From a virus, in the IMG/VR virus record IMGVR_UViG_3300034198_021211, positions 1-21,757 of that record: 21,757 bases of DNA, one strand, 5' to 3'. Positions 6,884-16,464 of this stretch are shown piece by piece (positions within the stretch are counted from its first letter, which is position 1; every line of letters starts with the position of its first letter). The translations under genes were made by a program, and so were the position numbers. Below the pieces are notes generated by a model that saw only the letters and a list, made by a program, of their open reading frames with translations, ran no database searches and had not been told where the DNA came from.

Positions 6884-9463
6884 ATGTCAAGACAGATTAT
6901 TGATGTAGGCATAACAGCAAATGATGGCACAGGAGATGCAATCCGAGATGCTATGATTAAAGTAAATGATAATTTCACTGAACTTTATAATGGTAAATTT
7001 CCTGGATCAGTAAATGCAACATCATTTACTGTTGGGACATATTTTGAAGCAAATACTTCAATATTAAAATCACCTGGTCTTTCTGTCAATAATTCTGTTA
7101 TATCTTTTTCAGGTTTTGTTAATGCAGCCTCCTTTGTCCCAAGAGGTGGTTCAGCTTCTAATGGAGCTCTTTGGAAAACTTCCGCTGGCGCTATCAATTA
7201 TTATGTATGGCAAGGCGCTGGTAATAGTTCTATTTGGTGGACTTCAGCTCATGATTTTAGCATCAATCCAAATGGCAACAATGGCGTTCTTTTTGTTAAT
7301 ACAACTTTTGTTTCCACACCCGTCTCAGTAAATGTTGCGCAAAATTTATATGTTGGTGGAAATATAGAAGCTGAAATTTTCACTCCTATTGTTGGAGGAA
7401 CAAGTACAGATGGTTCTATTTGGGCTAATTCTACCTCATATATTTGGCAAGGTAAAGGATTAACATCTATCTATTTGAATAAGGATCATGAATTTCATGT
7501 TAATCCAAATGGCAACGATGGAGTTTTAAAGGTTACTCAAGATAGTGTTTCTGTTTCGAAACAACTTTCTGTTCCGCTCGAAGGTATCAAATTTGCTGAT
7601 GACACTGTATTAACATCCGCAATTTTAGAAGGTGGTAGAGTTGATGGGTTTGGCTCTATTGATCAAATTCCTTATTTTACATCAGGAGACACTGTAGTAG
7701 GAGCTTCTGGTATATCTATTGCTGATTTTGGCGAATCATTGAATGTTAATGATAGAATAATTGCAAATACTTTCACACCAAGATTAAATGCTGGCTGGCC
7801 ATCTAATATATTTGAAGGATCTATCAGAGCATACACTGATGAATTTGGTGCTAATAATTATGTTTGGCAGGGATCTTATGACCCTATTACAAATACAGGA
7901 TTTTCTTTACAACAACAAACAAATTACTTTGCTGTTCATACGCCATATAAACCTATGGCGTTTACAATAGATGATTATGGATATGCTAATTTTTCTAAAA
8001 ATTTAGTTGTCAATAATTTATTTGATAATACTTCGGGGCAATTAAGAGCAAGATATTTTATTCCAATCAATCAAGCTGGTGGTACGCCAATAAATGGCGC
8101 TCTTTGGGCATCAAGAAATAATTCTGGCACCAACTATTATAATTGGACTGGTGAAGGATCTAGTTATCTTCGTTGGGATTCCACACATACATTTACAATT
8201 AATCCAACTGGGACTAATGTGTTTATGGCAAATCCAATGGGTGTTTTTGTCAACACTTATTTAACTATTAATCGTAATTGTAATGCCAATACCATATTCG
8301 CCAAAGAAATAACTACTGATAAACTAAATTCAAAATCATTTATACCAACTAAAGCCATTGGTTACCAAAACCCTGGTAATGGTGCTCTTTGGGCATGTAA
8401 GTCTACTGATAATAATATTGATTATTATGTATGGCAGGGTGGTGGAGCAAGCTCTGTATGGTGGGACCAAAATCATTTATTCAGTATTAATCCTAATGGT
8501 ATTTCTACTCTAAGAGCTTATCCAAATCATGTTGATATCGCGGGTGCAGTTACTGCAAATACTTTCACACCATTACTAGCAGATGGTTGGAATAATATAG
8601 CTAATGGCGCTCTTTGGGCTTCTACTGATGTAAATAATAGAATTTATAGATATTATGTTTGGTCAGGAGAAAATAATCAATCAGGTCATAGTTTGGCTTG
8701 GTGGTCTTCAGATCATAATTTTAATCTTGGTATAAATGATAAAATTATGATGTATGCTTCTAAATATGGATTTATGTTTAGTGGGACAAACATTAATAAC
8801 CCCAGCGCAGACCCTATACCAATATTAGGTTTATTCTCTGGTTCAAGTACAACTAATTGTTATACACAAGTACAAGGTAGAATGTCAGTCGGTGTGCCAT
8901 CTATTCCTGGTGAAAAATTTCGTGTACAGGGATCTGGAATGTCTGTACTTGAAAATGTTATAACTGCTACTGTAGATGGCCGACTAGTTACGGGTGTTAT
9001 ATCAAATGCTACTGATGCATCTTATGATTTTGATTTCTTTGGTGGGTGGAGATCATCAGGAGCAAAATTCCGTGTAGATAGCACTGGCGCAGTATATGCA
9101 CTTTCTTATAATGAGGGTGCTTCAGATCAAAGATTAAAAACAAATATTAAACCAATAACAAATGCTCTTGATAAAGTAACTTCTTTGACAACGTTTACAT
9201 ATAATTGGAATGAATTAGCTGTAGGGTTTGGGTTTGATGGAAAAGAAGATCAAGTTGGTTTATTTGCCCAGGAGCTTGAAAATGTTCTTCCAGAAGCAGT
9301 AAAAATTGCACCGTTTGATATAGCTAGAAATCCTGATGACACAAGCGAATATGTTTCAAAATCTGGTGAAAATTATAAGACAATCAAGTATGAAAAATTA
9401 GTTCCGTTATTGATTGAAGCTATCAAAGAATTGAAGGCTGAAATTGATCAATTGAAGAAATAA
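6884..9463 (+). CDS. Tail/baseplate fibre with gp10-like N-terminal anchor and S74 self-cleaving chaperone
   Basis: An 859-residue fibre in three parts. Residues 1-36 carry the motif NDGTGDAIRDAMIKVNDNF followed by TELY, the N-terminal signature of T4 gp10 and, more weakly, gp9; this suggests attachment to the wedge. Residues about 93-630 hold six repeats built around NGALW, YVWQG and HxFxINPNG, each preceded by a short (T/S)F(T/I/V)P spacer. The last ~113 residues are a Peptidase_S74 intramolecular chaperone: SDQRLKTNI starts at Ser747, VGLFAQELENVLPE follows, and a short coiled coil (LIEAIKELKAEIDQLKK) ends the protein. In this family the chaperone cuts itself off just before the Ser of the SDxxLK motif after the trimer folds. 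The repeats probably form a trimeric beta shaft or glycan-binding modules. In T4 no fibre gene lies between genes 7 and 8. Receptor and exact fibre type are unknown. Confidence 0.85.
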   Translation: MSRQIIDVGITANDGTGDAIRDAMIKVNDNFTELYNGKFPGSVNATSFTVGTYFEANTSILKSPGLSVNNSVISFSGFVNAASFVPRGGSASNGALWKTSAGAINYYVWQGAGNSSIWWTSAHDFSINPNGNNGVLFVNTTFVSTPVSVNVAQNLYVGGNIEAEIFTPIVGGTSTDGSIWANSTSYIWQGKGLTSIYLNKDHEFHVNPNGNDGVLKVTQDSVSVSKQLSVPLEGIKFADDTVLTSAILEGGRVDGFGSIDQIPYFTSGDTVVGASGISIADFGESLNVNDRIIANTFTPRLNAGWPSNIFEGSIRAYTDEFGANNYVWQGSYDPITNTGFSLQQQTNYFAVHTPYKPMAFTIDDYGYANFSKNLVVNNLFDNTSGQLRARYFIPINQAGGTPINGALWASRNNSGTNYYNWTGEGSSYLRWDSTHTFTINPTGTNVFMANPMGVFVNTYLTINRNCNANTIFAKEITTDKLNSKSFIPTKAIGYQNPGNGALWACKSTDNNIDYYVWQGGGASSVWWDQNHLFSINPNGISTLRAYPNHVDIAGAVTANTFTPLLADGWNNIANGALWASTDVNNRIYRYYVWSGENNQSGHSLAWWSSDHNFNLGINDKIMMYASKYGFMFSGTNINNPSADPIPILGLFSGSSTTNCYTQVQGRMSVGVPSIPGEKFRVQGSGMSVLENVITATVDGRLVTGVISNATDASYDFDFFGGWRSSGAKFRVDSTGAVYALSYNEGASDQRLKTNIKPITNALDKVTSLTTFTYNWNELAVGFGFDGKEDQVGLFAQELENVLPEAVKIAPFDIARNPDDTSEYVSKSGENYKTIKYEKLVPLLIEAIKELKAEIDQLKK
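7160..8780 (+). repeat. Six Trp-rich fibre repeats (NGALW...YVWQG...HxFxINPNG)
   Basis: Units start near nt 7160, 7409, 7814, 8093, 8378 and 8603. Units 1, 4, 5 and 6 begin NGALW; unit 2 begins DGSIW and unit 3 EGSIR. The YVWQG motif is intact in 1, 3 and 5, and varied in 2 (YIWQG), 4 (YNWTG) and 6 (YVWSG). The HxFxINP strand is lost in units 3 and 6. Spacing is irregular (about 75-135 residues), so these are diverged copies, not a recent expansion. Confidence 0.85.
9119..9124 (+). other. Predicted S74 autocleavage point (Ala746-Ser747)
   Basis: The codons for Ala746 and Ser747 precede DQRLK, matching the SDxxLK motif at which S74 chaperones cut themselves. Cleavage would leave a 746-residue mature fibre and a ~113-residue released chaperone. 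Inferred from the family rule. Confidence 0.7.
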
Positions 9464-9473
9464 AAAAAATTCA

Positions 9474-9481
9474 TATAAATA
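9474..9481 (+). promoter_or_regulatory. Phage late promoter element TATAAATA
   Basis: A perfect match to the T4 late promoter -10 element lies in the 45-base gap between the fibre and gp8-like genes, ending 27 bases before the ATG at 9509. It would be read by host RNA polymerase with the phage late sigma factor (gp55) and clamp. In such AT-rich DNA a chance match is possible, but the intergenic position and spacing favour a real site. Confidence 0.65.
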
Positions 9482-9508
9482 AAATAAGATATGGTTCTGG
9501 GGTATTAA

Positions 9509-12500
9509 ATGGCTGTTATTACTTTAAATCAAAAAATTGATGTAGTTAACAACTTCATCAATTCAGTTAAAGATAAAAGAAATTCCTACTATGTTTTTGT
9601 GGGTAAAACATCACCATGGTTAAATTCTGACGGTGGTATCAATGATTTAGCTGTTATTGATGCGAATAACTCCATCACTCAAACACAGCATGACATTTAT
9701 CAAAATATGAATTTTGCCAAAAGATTGACCGAAAACGATATTATTTTTATGGCAAAACGTAATACTTGGGTTGCGGGTAAAATTTATGATCGTTATGATA
9801 ACAACCATCCGGATCTTCAAAATAAATCAATTTATGTTATAACAGACACTAATGATGTTTATAAGTGTATACATAATGGTTATTCGCCAAAAACAACAGA
9901 TGGTCTCCCTTCAACTGTTAAACCAACTATAAAACAAACTTCTGGTAATTTCCAAACTTCGGATGGTTATATTTGGAAATATTTGTTTACATGTGAAGCT
10001 TCGGCTTATACTAATTTTGCTACTTCTAATTATATACCAGTAACTCCAAATAATGATGTTATTGCAAATGCTATTCCTGGAACCATTGATAATATTGTGA
10101 TTAAAAATGATGGTGAAAATTATCAGGTATATGAAGAAGGGTATCTAAGATCTTTTGTTGATACATTCAATGTACAGCTTCCTATAAGAAGTTCTACCAT
10201 TGATGACTTTTATACAAATTCTTCAATTTATTTAAAAGCTGGATTTGGTGCTGGTCAAATAAGACAAATTATTGCATATGGTGGTTTAGACAGACAAGCT
10301 GCTGTTAGCCCAGCATTTAAATATTATGAAAATTTAAAACTTAAAGATATTATAGGTGGTGTTAATTTTACTATTGGTAAATTAGTAGTTCAAAAAATTG
10401 CTAATATTATATTTTTCTATAACCAAGGTTCTTTCAATAAAGGCGACGAAATTTATCAATCTGATAAAGGTGGTTATGGTACTATTTTACATGCTAACAC
10501 AACTACCTTCGTTACTTTAAACACTTCTGGTATTGATTGGTGGAAAGACTATCCTTTCCGTAATACGAATGAAAGCGCAATTAAAAAAAGCGGTAAAGTT
10601 AAAGTTGATGTTACTACAGATAGATATAAAATATTACCAGTTTCTGGGACAGCTTTTACAAGTGAATATTTAGAAAATGAATATATCAGAGTTGGTGATG
10701 ATGAAAATAAAAACATAAGAAGAATAGTAAGCGTCACAGCGGAAGCGATAAGTGTCAATTATCCATTCGAATTTGCTGCTAATGTTGAATCTGCTAATAA
10801 TTATCTTGTTCCATCAGCCGCCACAGCTGATTCTGTTACAAACCATGTGACAGAAGGAGATATCGTATACACCAATCTTGATTCTGCTCAATTGTCGTTT
10901 TCTAACGTTCAACCAGAAACAAGTATGTTTACGATCGGCGAAACCCTTCTTGTATTTGATGAGAACGGAAACCCAGATTATGCCAATGGAACATTATCTT
11001 TTGCAAATACAAGTTCTCTAATTTTATCAGATGTTCAAGGTGAAATTAACGCACAAAGATATGTTGTTGGCGCTACTTCTCAAACAAAGGCTCATGTAGA
11101 TTCTGTAGATTCTTATCCAAACATCACAGTTGAACCTATCTATGGTCAGTTTTTAACTGGAGCTCCTATTGAAATCAGAAGTCAAAATGGAGACCCTGTT
11201 GGTAACGCTACAGTTATTTCGAAATATTCTTCACCAGATTCATTAACAGAATATATAATTGGCCCGACAGTTAATATCCTAGGTGATGGTAACGGAGCTA
11301 CAGCTTATGTTCATGTTGATTTGACTTCTAAAAACCAATCTAGAGGTATCAGTTCTGTTATTATGATTAATAATGGACAAAACTATACAAGAGCAAATGT
11401 TACTATTACCGCAAATACAATTTATGGTTCTGGTGCATCCGTTGAAGCTCAAATAAGCCCAATCAATGGCCATGGCAGTGAACCATATCTTGAAATGAAT
11501 GCAATTTATTGCGGTATTTCGAAAAAAATTGGTACTGGCGCAGTTGAAAATTTTGTATTCCCAACTTATGGTTCGTATAGAAATGTTGGGATTATTAAAA
11601 ATCCTTTAATTAAAGATGTCATGTTACATGTTGCAAATTTTGATAGATGCACACTAACATGTGAAAATATAGTTGGTGATTCAACGTTCCAGGTTGGAGA
11701 AGTTCTAATTCAAAATAGTTCTAAAAGAGCTGGAGTTATCACTAGCGTTGAAGGTGACACAAGTAGCGCTACTGTTGAATTAAAAAGTATAGATGGTCCA
11801 TTTATTGTAAATGGTGAGGATGAGAACGGCGATCCAGCTGATGATAGTGTTGAAGGGTTTACAAGCGGCGCCACCGCAAATGTAACAGCTTTCTCTTACA
11901 ACTATTTCTCATCTGATGTACAAACGTATTCTTATGATAACACACTTGGTGGTTCTGGATATATAAATCAAACATTCAATGAAACACATGAAAAAATTAG
12001 ACTAACTAATGTAGTTGGTTCTTTTGCTGTAGGTGATCCTATATTTGAACCATCAGCAAATGCATATGCAACAATAACATCAATTTATACAGCTAATGAA
12101 ACTATTGATTCATCTGCAAATTATGGTCAACAAGTTCTTCAAACTGCAAGAGTTGCATTGTTTTCAAACAATAGACCTTATCAATTATATGAATATGTCA
12201 CTCAGGATATTTCATTCGCAACTGGTAGAATCATAAGTTGTACTGATGAAGTTGATATCAATTATGTTGATTCTACCAACTATATTGTTGGGGACATACT
12301 AGTAAATGAAACAACAGGCGCCAATGGTATAGTTGTTTTTGCAAATAATGATGCAAATTATATAAAGGTAGCGTCAATAAGCCAAGAAGGTTTTGATGAT
12401 TACACAAGACCATTTAACGATGGTGATATGATCAATAATTTAGAAATGAATAAACAGACAACAATAAATAAGTTATATACTGTTTTAATATTAGACGATA

Positions 12501-12736
12501 TTAATTATCTGTCAGGGTCTCAAACCACCCCATTCCTTGGTGTGTTTACTATCTCTCCAGACGATGCAATAAGAGGCAATACAACAGGTGCATATGGTTA
12601 CGCTATCACAGAAAATTCAATTAGATTACCAGAATTTGTGAGAGATAGTGGTAAAGTCATTTATAATGAAACACTTGCTCCGTTTGATAGAACAACAACT
12701 TCTACAGAACAAATTAAACTAATTATTAAATTTTAG
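9509..12736 (+). CDS. 8: Baseplate wedge subunit gp8-like protein with large insertions
   Basis: A 1,075-residue protein, about three times the 334 residues of T4 gp8. Three blocks resemble T4 gp8 in order: YVFVGKTSPW (28-37) with DGYIWKYLF (152-160), like T4 FITFGRSEPW and DGYVWEYLFE; a middle block from SEPYLEMNAIY (657) through FPTYGSYRNVGIIKNP (about 684-700), like T4 FRQISIITNP; and the C-terminus GKVIYNETLAPF...IKLIIKF, like T4 GEMIYMENRPPI...INILFTF. The stretches between blocks are filled with beta repeats of the GxFxxGDxIYQ and GxxY types seen in its neighbours. In T4, gp8 dimers clamp gp7 on the wedge periphery. The ATG follows GGGTATTAA and a late promoter. Homology is from motif order; insert function is unknown. 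Confidence 0.75.
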   Translation: MAVITLNQKIDVVNNFINSVKDKRNSYYVFVGKTSPWLNSDGGINDLAVIDANNSITQTQHDIYQNMNFAKRLTENDIIFMAKRNTWVAGKIYDRYDNNHPDLQNKSIYVITDTNDVYKCIHNGYSPKTTDGLPSTVKPTIKQTSGNFQTSDGYIWKYLFTCEASAYTNFATSNYIPVTPNNDVIANAIPGTIDNIVIKNDGENYQVYEEGYLRSFVDTFNVQLPIRSSTIDDFYTNSSIYLKAGFGAGQIRQIIAYGGLDRQAAVSPAFKYYENLKLKDIIGGVNFTIGKLVVQKIANIIFFYNQGSFNKGDEIYQSDKGGYGTILHANTTTFVTLNTSGIDWWKDYPFRNTNESAIKKSGKVKVDVTTDRYKILPVSGTAFTSEYLENEYIRVGDDENKNIRRIVSVTAEAISVNYPFEFAANVESANNYLVPSAATADSVTNHVTEGDIVYTNLDSAQLSFSNVQPETSMFTIGETLLVFDENGNPDYANGTLSFANTSSLILSDVQGEINAQRYVVGATSQTKAHVDSVDSYPNITVEPIYGQFLTGAPIEIRSQNGDPVGNATVISKYSSPDSLTEYIIGPTVNILGDGNGATAYVHVDLTSKNQSRGISSVIMINNGQNYTRANVTITANTIYGSGASVEAQISPINGHGSEPYLEMNAIYCGISKKIGTGAVENFVFPTYGSYRNVGIIKNPLIKDVMLHVANFDRCTLTCENIVGDSTFQVGEVLIQNSSKRAGVITSVEGDTSSATVELKSIDGPFIVNGEDENGDPADDSVEGFTSGATANVTAFSYNYFSSDVQTYSYDNTLGGSGYINQTFNETHEKIRLTNVVGSFAVGDPIFEPSANAYATITSIYTANETIDSSANYGQQVLQTARVALFSNNRPYQLYEYVTQDISFATGRIISCTDEVDINYVDSTNYIVGDILVNETTGANGIVVFANNDANYIKVASISQEGFDDYTRPFNDGDMINNLEMNKQTTINKLYTVLILDDINYLSGSQTTPFLGVFTISPDDAIRGNTTGAYGYAITENSIRLPEFVRDSGKVIYNETLAPFDRTTTSTEQIKLIIKF

Positions 12737-12740
12737 AGGA
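12735..12740 (+). promoter_or_regulatory. Ribosome binding site AGAGGA overlapping the gp8 stop
   Basis: AGAGGA shares bases with the TAG stop of the gp8-like gene and lies 4 bases before the ATG at 12745. It fixes that start and implies translational coupling of the two genes. Confidence 0.65.
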
Positions 12741-12744
12741 AATA

Positions 12745-15700
12745 ATGGCAGCTAATAATTCTCTCCTTGATACAAATTTGAGTACTAGCCCGTATTTTGA
12801 CGATTATGACCCAGCGAAAAACTTCGCAAAGATTTTGTTTAAGCCAAGAACAGCTGTACAAACAAGAGAATTGAACCAGATACAATCAATTTTACAGAAT
12901 CAAATTAGTATATTCGGTAAAGATATCTATAAAGATGGTTCGGTTATTGGCGGTGGTTGTCAGTTAACATATGACAATAGCTATTCATTCGTTAAATTAA
13001 ACGATACTTATGCTAATTCTACTGCTCTTACAGTTTCTAGTTTGGATGGTTTAGTTGCTACAAATGCAAGAGGATTAAGAGCTAAGATTATCAATACTGT
13101 TCAAGGCTTAGAATCAAAAGCCCCTGATTATAACACTATCTTTGTTAAGTATTTAAATACTTCTCTTTCACCATATGCAAATGGTGTATACCAAACTAAA
13201 TTCGATGCAAATGAGCAATTGTCATTTTACACAGATGCGGGATCTTATCAAGGTAATGTTGTTACTGCTTCCCCTACTGTTGCAGCAACTGTTTCAGGTT
13301 ATGGTTATGCTATAACTGTCGGTGAAGGTATAATTTTCAAAAAAGGATATTTTGTTAATGTTCCTAAACAAACTTTAGTTGTTGACAAATATTATAATAT
13401 ACCTGATAATGTTTCAGTTGGTTTTGGTGTAAAAGAAACAATTGTAACTGCTTCTTCTGATTCTAGCCTTTTCGATAACGCTGCTGGTTCTCCAAACTTT
13501 ACAGCTCCTGGCGCCGATCGTTTAAAACTTGATGGTGTATTGGAAGTTAGACAAACTAATTTAATAGATGCTAATACATTTTTCTCTATTGTTGATTTTA
13601 AAAACGGTTATCCTGTAACAAATAGAACAGATGCACAGTTTAATTCAATTCAGAAAGAACTTGCACGTAGAACTTATGAAACAAATGGTAATTTCGTTGT
13701 TGAACCCTTTGTTATTTCTTCAATGCCATTAGCAAATACACAAGATGCAGATTATGCTACTCACTATAACGCTATGGTTAGTAGAGGTTTGGGTTATGTT
13801 GATGGTTATAGAGTAGAATTTATCAATAATACTGGTGTTAAAGCCAGAAGAGGCGTTGATACTAATGGTATATCTCAACAAGAAGTTTCTTTAAATTTTG
13901 GTTATTATGTAAAAATAAAAGAATTATCTGGTAGTTTTTCAAGTTCCAGTGAAATTGTTCCAGTAGAAATTCATAATGTTGCAAAAACTTCTATAACATC
14001 AAGAACTTTATTATCTACAAGTTATTCTGCAACTACTAAAATTGGTACTGCATATATAAAAGGAATTGCAATAGATAATAATGGTTTGCAAGGCTCTCCG
14101 GATTGTCAGTATAGACTTTATTTGTTTAATTTGACAATGAATCCAGGGGCTAATTTTAGAGATGTTAAGAGTGTAATTTTTTATGAAAGTAGTACTCTTA
14201 AAGCCGTCGCTGATGTAATAACAACAAAGAATTTTGCTTCTGATGCTCAAATTGCAAAATTAGAAAATTCAAATTTGAAAAGCTTGATATTCCCATTTGG
14301 TCAAAATGCATTGACACAAAGCGATTTTAATAATATGGAATTCAAGTATAGAAAAGTTAAAACTGCCACTATCAATAAAGATACTTCAATAGCAACAATT
14401 GGTGTTGATATTGATGCTACTGCCACTTCTACAGATTTCTTATATTCAGGGAGTTCTTTGTCTGGTCCTGCAATGAATGACTTTATTGTTGTGCCAACAT
14501 CAAACGGTTATTCTGATGTTAAGACAGGAACTATAACAACACATGATAGTGCTTGTACTACAATTACTGGCGCTAGTGGTACTAATTTTATTACACAGTA
14601 TGAAGTTGGGGATTTTATTTACGCTAATAACACAGCAAGAAGAATTGTAGGAATTACAAGTGCTTGTACTGCAATTGTAGATGCTGATTTTGGCGGGGCT
14701 GCTGGAAGTGGAACAGCTCACCAAAAAGTATGGTTGAAGGGCAATCCAATACCGTTTGCTGGTAGAGCAAATAGAAGTATGTCAATTGTAAGTAACAGTT
14801 TGACAATAGACCTTGGTGAAAATGCAAACGCAGCATTCAACGTTCAAATTCTACATTCCCTTTCAAGAAAAGGCGCCAAGCCTATAAAGAAAAATATAAA
14901 CAAAACTGTTTTCGTTAAAATAGACTGTTCTACTCACGAAAACGGTCATATTGGTCCATGGTGTTTAGGTATCCCCGATGTTTTAAGTATTGATGGTGTA
15001 TATGTGGATAACTCAGGCGATAAAACATATTCAAACACAACAACAAATCGTGTTTCTAACTATGTTTTGGACAATGGCCAAAGAGAATCACATTACGATC
15101 TAGCATATATGAGTATTATCAATAATACTATTGGTGATAATTTAACTGCAGATACAACTATTCTTGTTCAATTAACTGCGTTTACATATAATAGTTCGCA
15201 GGGTGTTGGTTATTTTGTTGCCAATTCTTATCCAGTTGATGATATTAATTTTATGAATTCTGACAGAATGGCGACGTATCAAATACCTGTATACAATTCA
15301 CCAGTTGGAGTATCTTATAATTTAAGAGATAGTGTTGATTTCAGACCTTATGCTACAAATACAGCTGCTATTTCAACAACTATTAATTCAGCATATACGA
15401 ATCCTCCAAGAACACTATCGTTTAACTATACTCCTTATTTGCCTGTACCTGATTCCCTTTTCCAATCAGACCTTGCATATTATTTGAGAAGAATTGATAG
15501 AGTATCTTTGGATATTGCAGGTAATATTATTATCACTGAGGGTAAACCATCTTCTGGCAATCCAGCAGCACCGCCTGAAAAACAACAAACAATGACACTT
15601 GGTTTAATAAAAGTATCACCGTTTCCTTCTCTAACTTCTTCTGAAGCGGCTGAACAAAATAGATATGACATTGCTATTCAAACGCAAATGAGTCAGAATA

Positions 15701-16446
15701 AAAGATATACAATGAAGGATATTGGTCAGTTTGATAAGAGAATAAAAAATCTAGAATATTATACTTCATTATCTATGCTAGAATCTTCTGCTGCTTCTTT
15801 GCAAGTTAGAAGTACTTCTACAGGTTTGAATCGATTCCAGAATGGTATTTTTGTAGATCCTTTCAATGGATTTGATCTATCAAATACAAGACATCCGAAA
15901 TTTTTTATCGCAATTGACCCAGAAAGAACTGAGTTAAGACCATCGTTTGTTCAAATTAGATCTGAATTTGACTTTAATCAAAGTTTAAGCGATGAATATA
16001 ATGGCAGTCAAAAAGTTGCTAAATATGGTAGTCTTGTTATGTTAAAGCACACAACATCATCAATACCATATATTCAACAAAAATATGCTACTAAATATAG
16101 AAATGTTATTGATGCAAACCTCTATCATTATAGAGGAACTGTTAAATTGACACCTAATGGTTCACAAGCCCCAGATATTACAAAAGGTGTACAAGTTCTT
16201 GATAATGTTGATAATTATTCAAATTGGGCATTTTTAGCGGAAAAGGCTTGGGGCACTCAATGGGGTAATTGGGTAACACAATATACGAATTATGCTAATA
16301 CGATTATTAGCGCCGCGAGTATTAAAGATGAACATTATAACGCTTCTGGTCAAATTGATACTACCACAATTGCAAATAGATTTAATAATACTGGAAAGGG
16401 TATTCCAGCAAATCAACCTGGTGGTGGTACTGTTGTTCCAACTTAA
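12745..16446 (+). CDS. DUF4815-type virion structural protein (first of three linked segments)
   Basis: A 1,233-residue protein. The N-terminus shows the DUF4815 signature: FDDYDPAKNFAKILFKPRTA, then VQTRELNQIQSILQNQI (about residues 18-53), as in large structural proteins of T4-like cyanophages. The central part is mostly beta strands rich in Thr, Ser and Asn. Towards the C-terminus come SVDFRPY, an Asn/Pro-rich stretch, then a helical segment from M990 (MKDIGQFDKRIKNLEYYTSL), which in related proteins reads like MxDIGxLEKRIxxLEYYTxL. It ends in a flexible Gly/Pro tail (PANQPGGGTVVPT). It probably acts at the baseplate edge or as a fibre attachment protein; there is no clear T4 counterpart. 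The next gene continues with a domain that usually follows in the same polypeptide. Translation is probably coupled to the gp8-like gene. Confidence 0.8.
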   Translation: MAANNSLLDTNLSTSPYFDDYDPAKNFAKILFKPRTAVQTRELNQIQSILQNQISIFGKDIYKDGSVIGGGCQLTYDNSYSFVKLNDTYANSTALTVSSLDGLVATNARGLRAKIINTVQGLESKAPDYNTIFVKYLNTSLSPYANGVYQTKFDANEQLSFYTDAGSYQGNVVTASPTVAATVSGYGYAITVGEGIIFKKGYFVNVPKQTLVVDKYYNIPDNVSVGFGVKETIVTASSDSSLFDNAAGSPNFTAPGADRLKLDGVLEVRQTNLIDANTFFSIVDFKNGYPVTNRTDAQFNSIQKELARRTYETNGNFVVEPFVISSMPLANTQDADYATHYNAMVSRGLGYVDGYRVEFINNTGVKARRGVDTNGISQQEVSLNFGYYVKIKELSGSFSSSSEIVPVEIHNVAKTSITSRTLLSTSYSATTKIGTAYIKGIAIDNNGLQGSPDCQYRLYLFNLTMNPGANFRDVKSVIFYESSTLKAVADVITTKNFASDAQIAKLENSNLKSLIFPFGQNALTQSDFNNMEFKYRKVKTATINKDTSIATIGVDIDATATSTDFLYSGSSLSGPAMNDFIVVPTSNGYSDVKTGTITTHDSACTTITGASGTNFITQYEVGDFIYANNTARRIVGITSACTAIVDADFGGAAGSGTAHQKVWLKGNPIPFAGRANRSMSIVSNSLTIDLGENANAAFNVQILHSLSRKGAKPIKKNINKTVFVKIDCSTHENGHIGPWCLGIPDVLSIDGVYVDNSGDKTYSNTTTNRVSNYVLDNGQRESHYDLAYMSIINNTIGDNLTADTTILVQLTAFTYNSSQGVGYFVANSYPVDDINFMNSDRMATYQIPVYNSPVGVSYNLRDSVDFRPYATNTAAISTTINSAYTNPPRTLSFNYTPYLPVPDSLFQSDLAYYLRRIDRVSLDIAGNIIITEGKPSSGNPAAPPEKQQTMTLGLIKVSPFPSLTSSEAAEQNRYDIAIQTQMSQNKRYTMKDIGQFDKRIKNLEYYTSLSMLESSAASLQVRSTSTGLNRFQNGIFVDPFNGFDLSNTRHPKFFIAIDPERTELRPSFVQIRSEFDFNQSLSDEYNGSQKVAKYGSLVMLKHTTSSIPYIQQKYATKYRNVIDANLYHYRGTVKLTPNGSQAPDITKGVQVLDNVDNYSNWAFLAEKAWGTQWGNWVTQYTNYANTIISAASIKDEHYNASGQIDTTTIANRFNNTGKGIPANQPGGGTVVPT

Positions 16447-16464
16447 TAATAGGGTTTTTTAAAA

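Noticed and set aside
7116-7970. Extra plus-strand frames inside the fibre gene
   Set aside because: They lie wholly within the well-supported fibre frame, have no ribosome site and encode no recognisable motif.
7160-8780. A CRISPR array or DNA-level tandem repeat
   Set aside because: The repeats are of irregular length, diverged, and lie in one long reading frame, so they are protein repeats.
16447-16464. A rho-independent terminator at the T-run after the DUF4815 gene
   Set aside because: GGGTTTTTTAAAAATG has a T-run but no GC hairpin before it, and the A-rich part leads straight into the next ATG.
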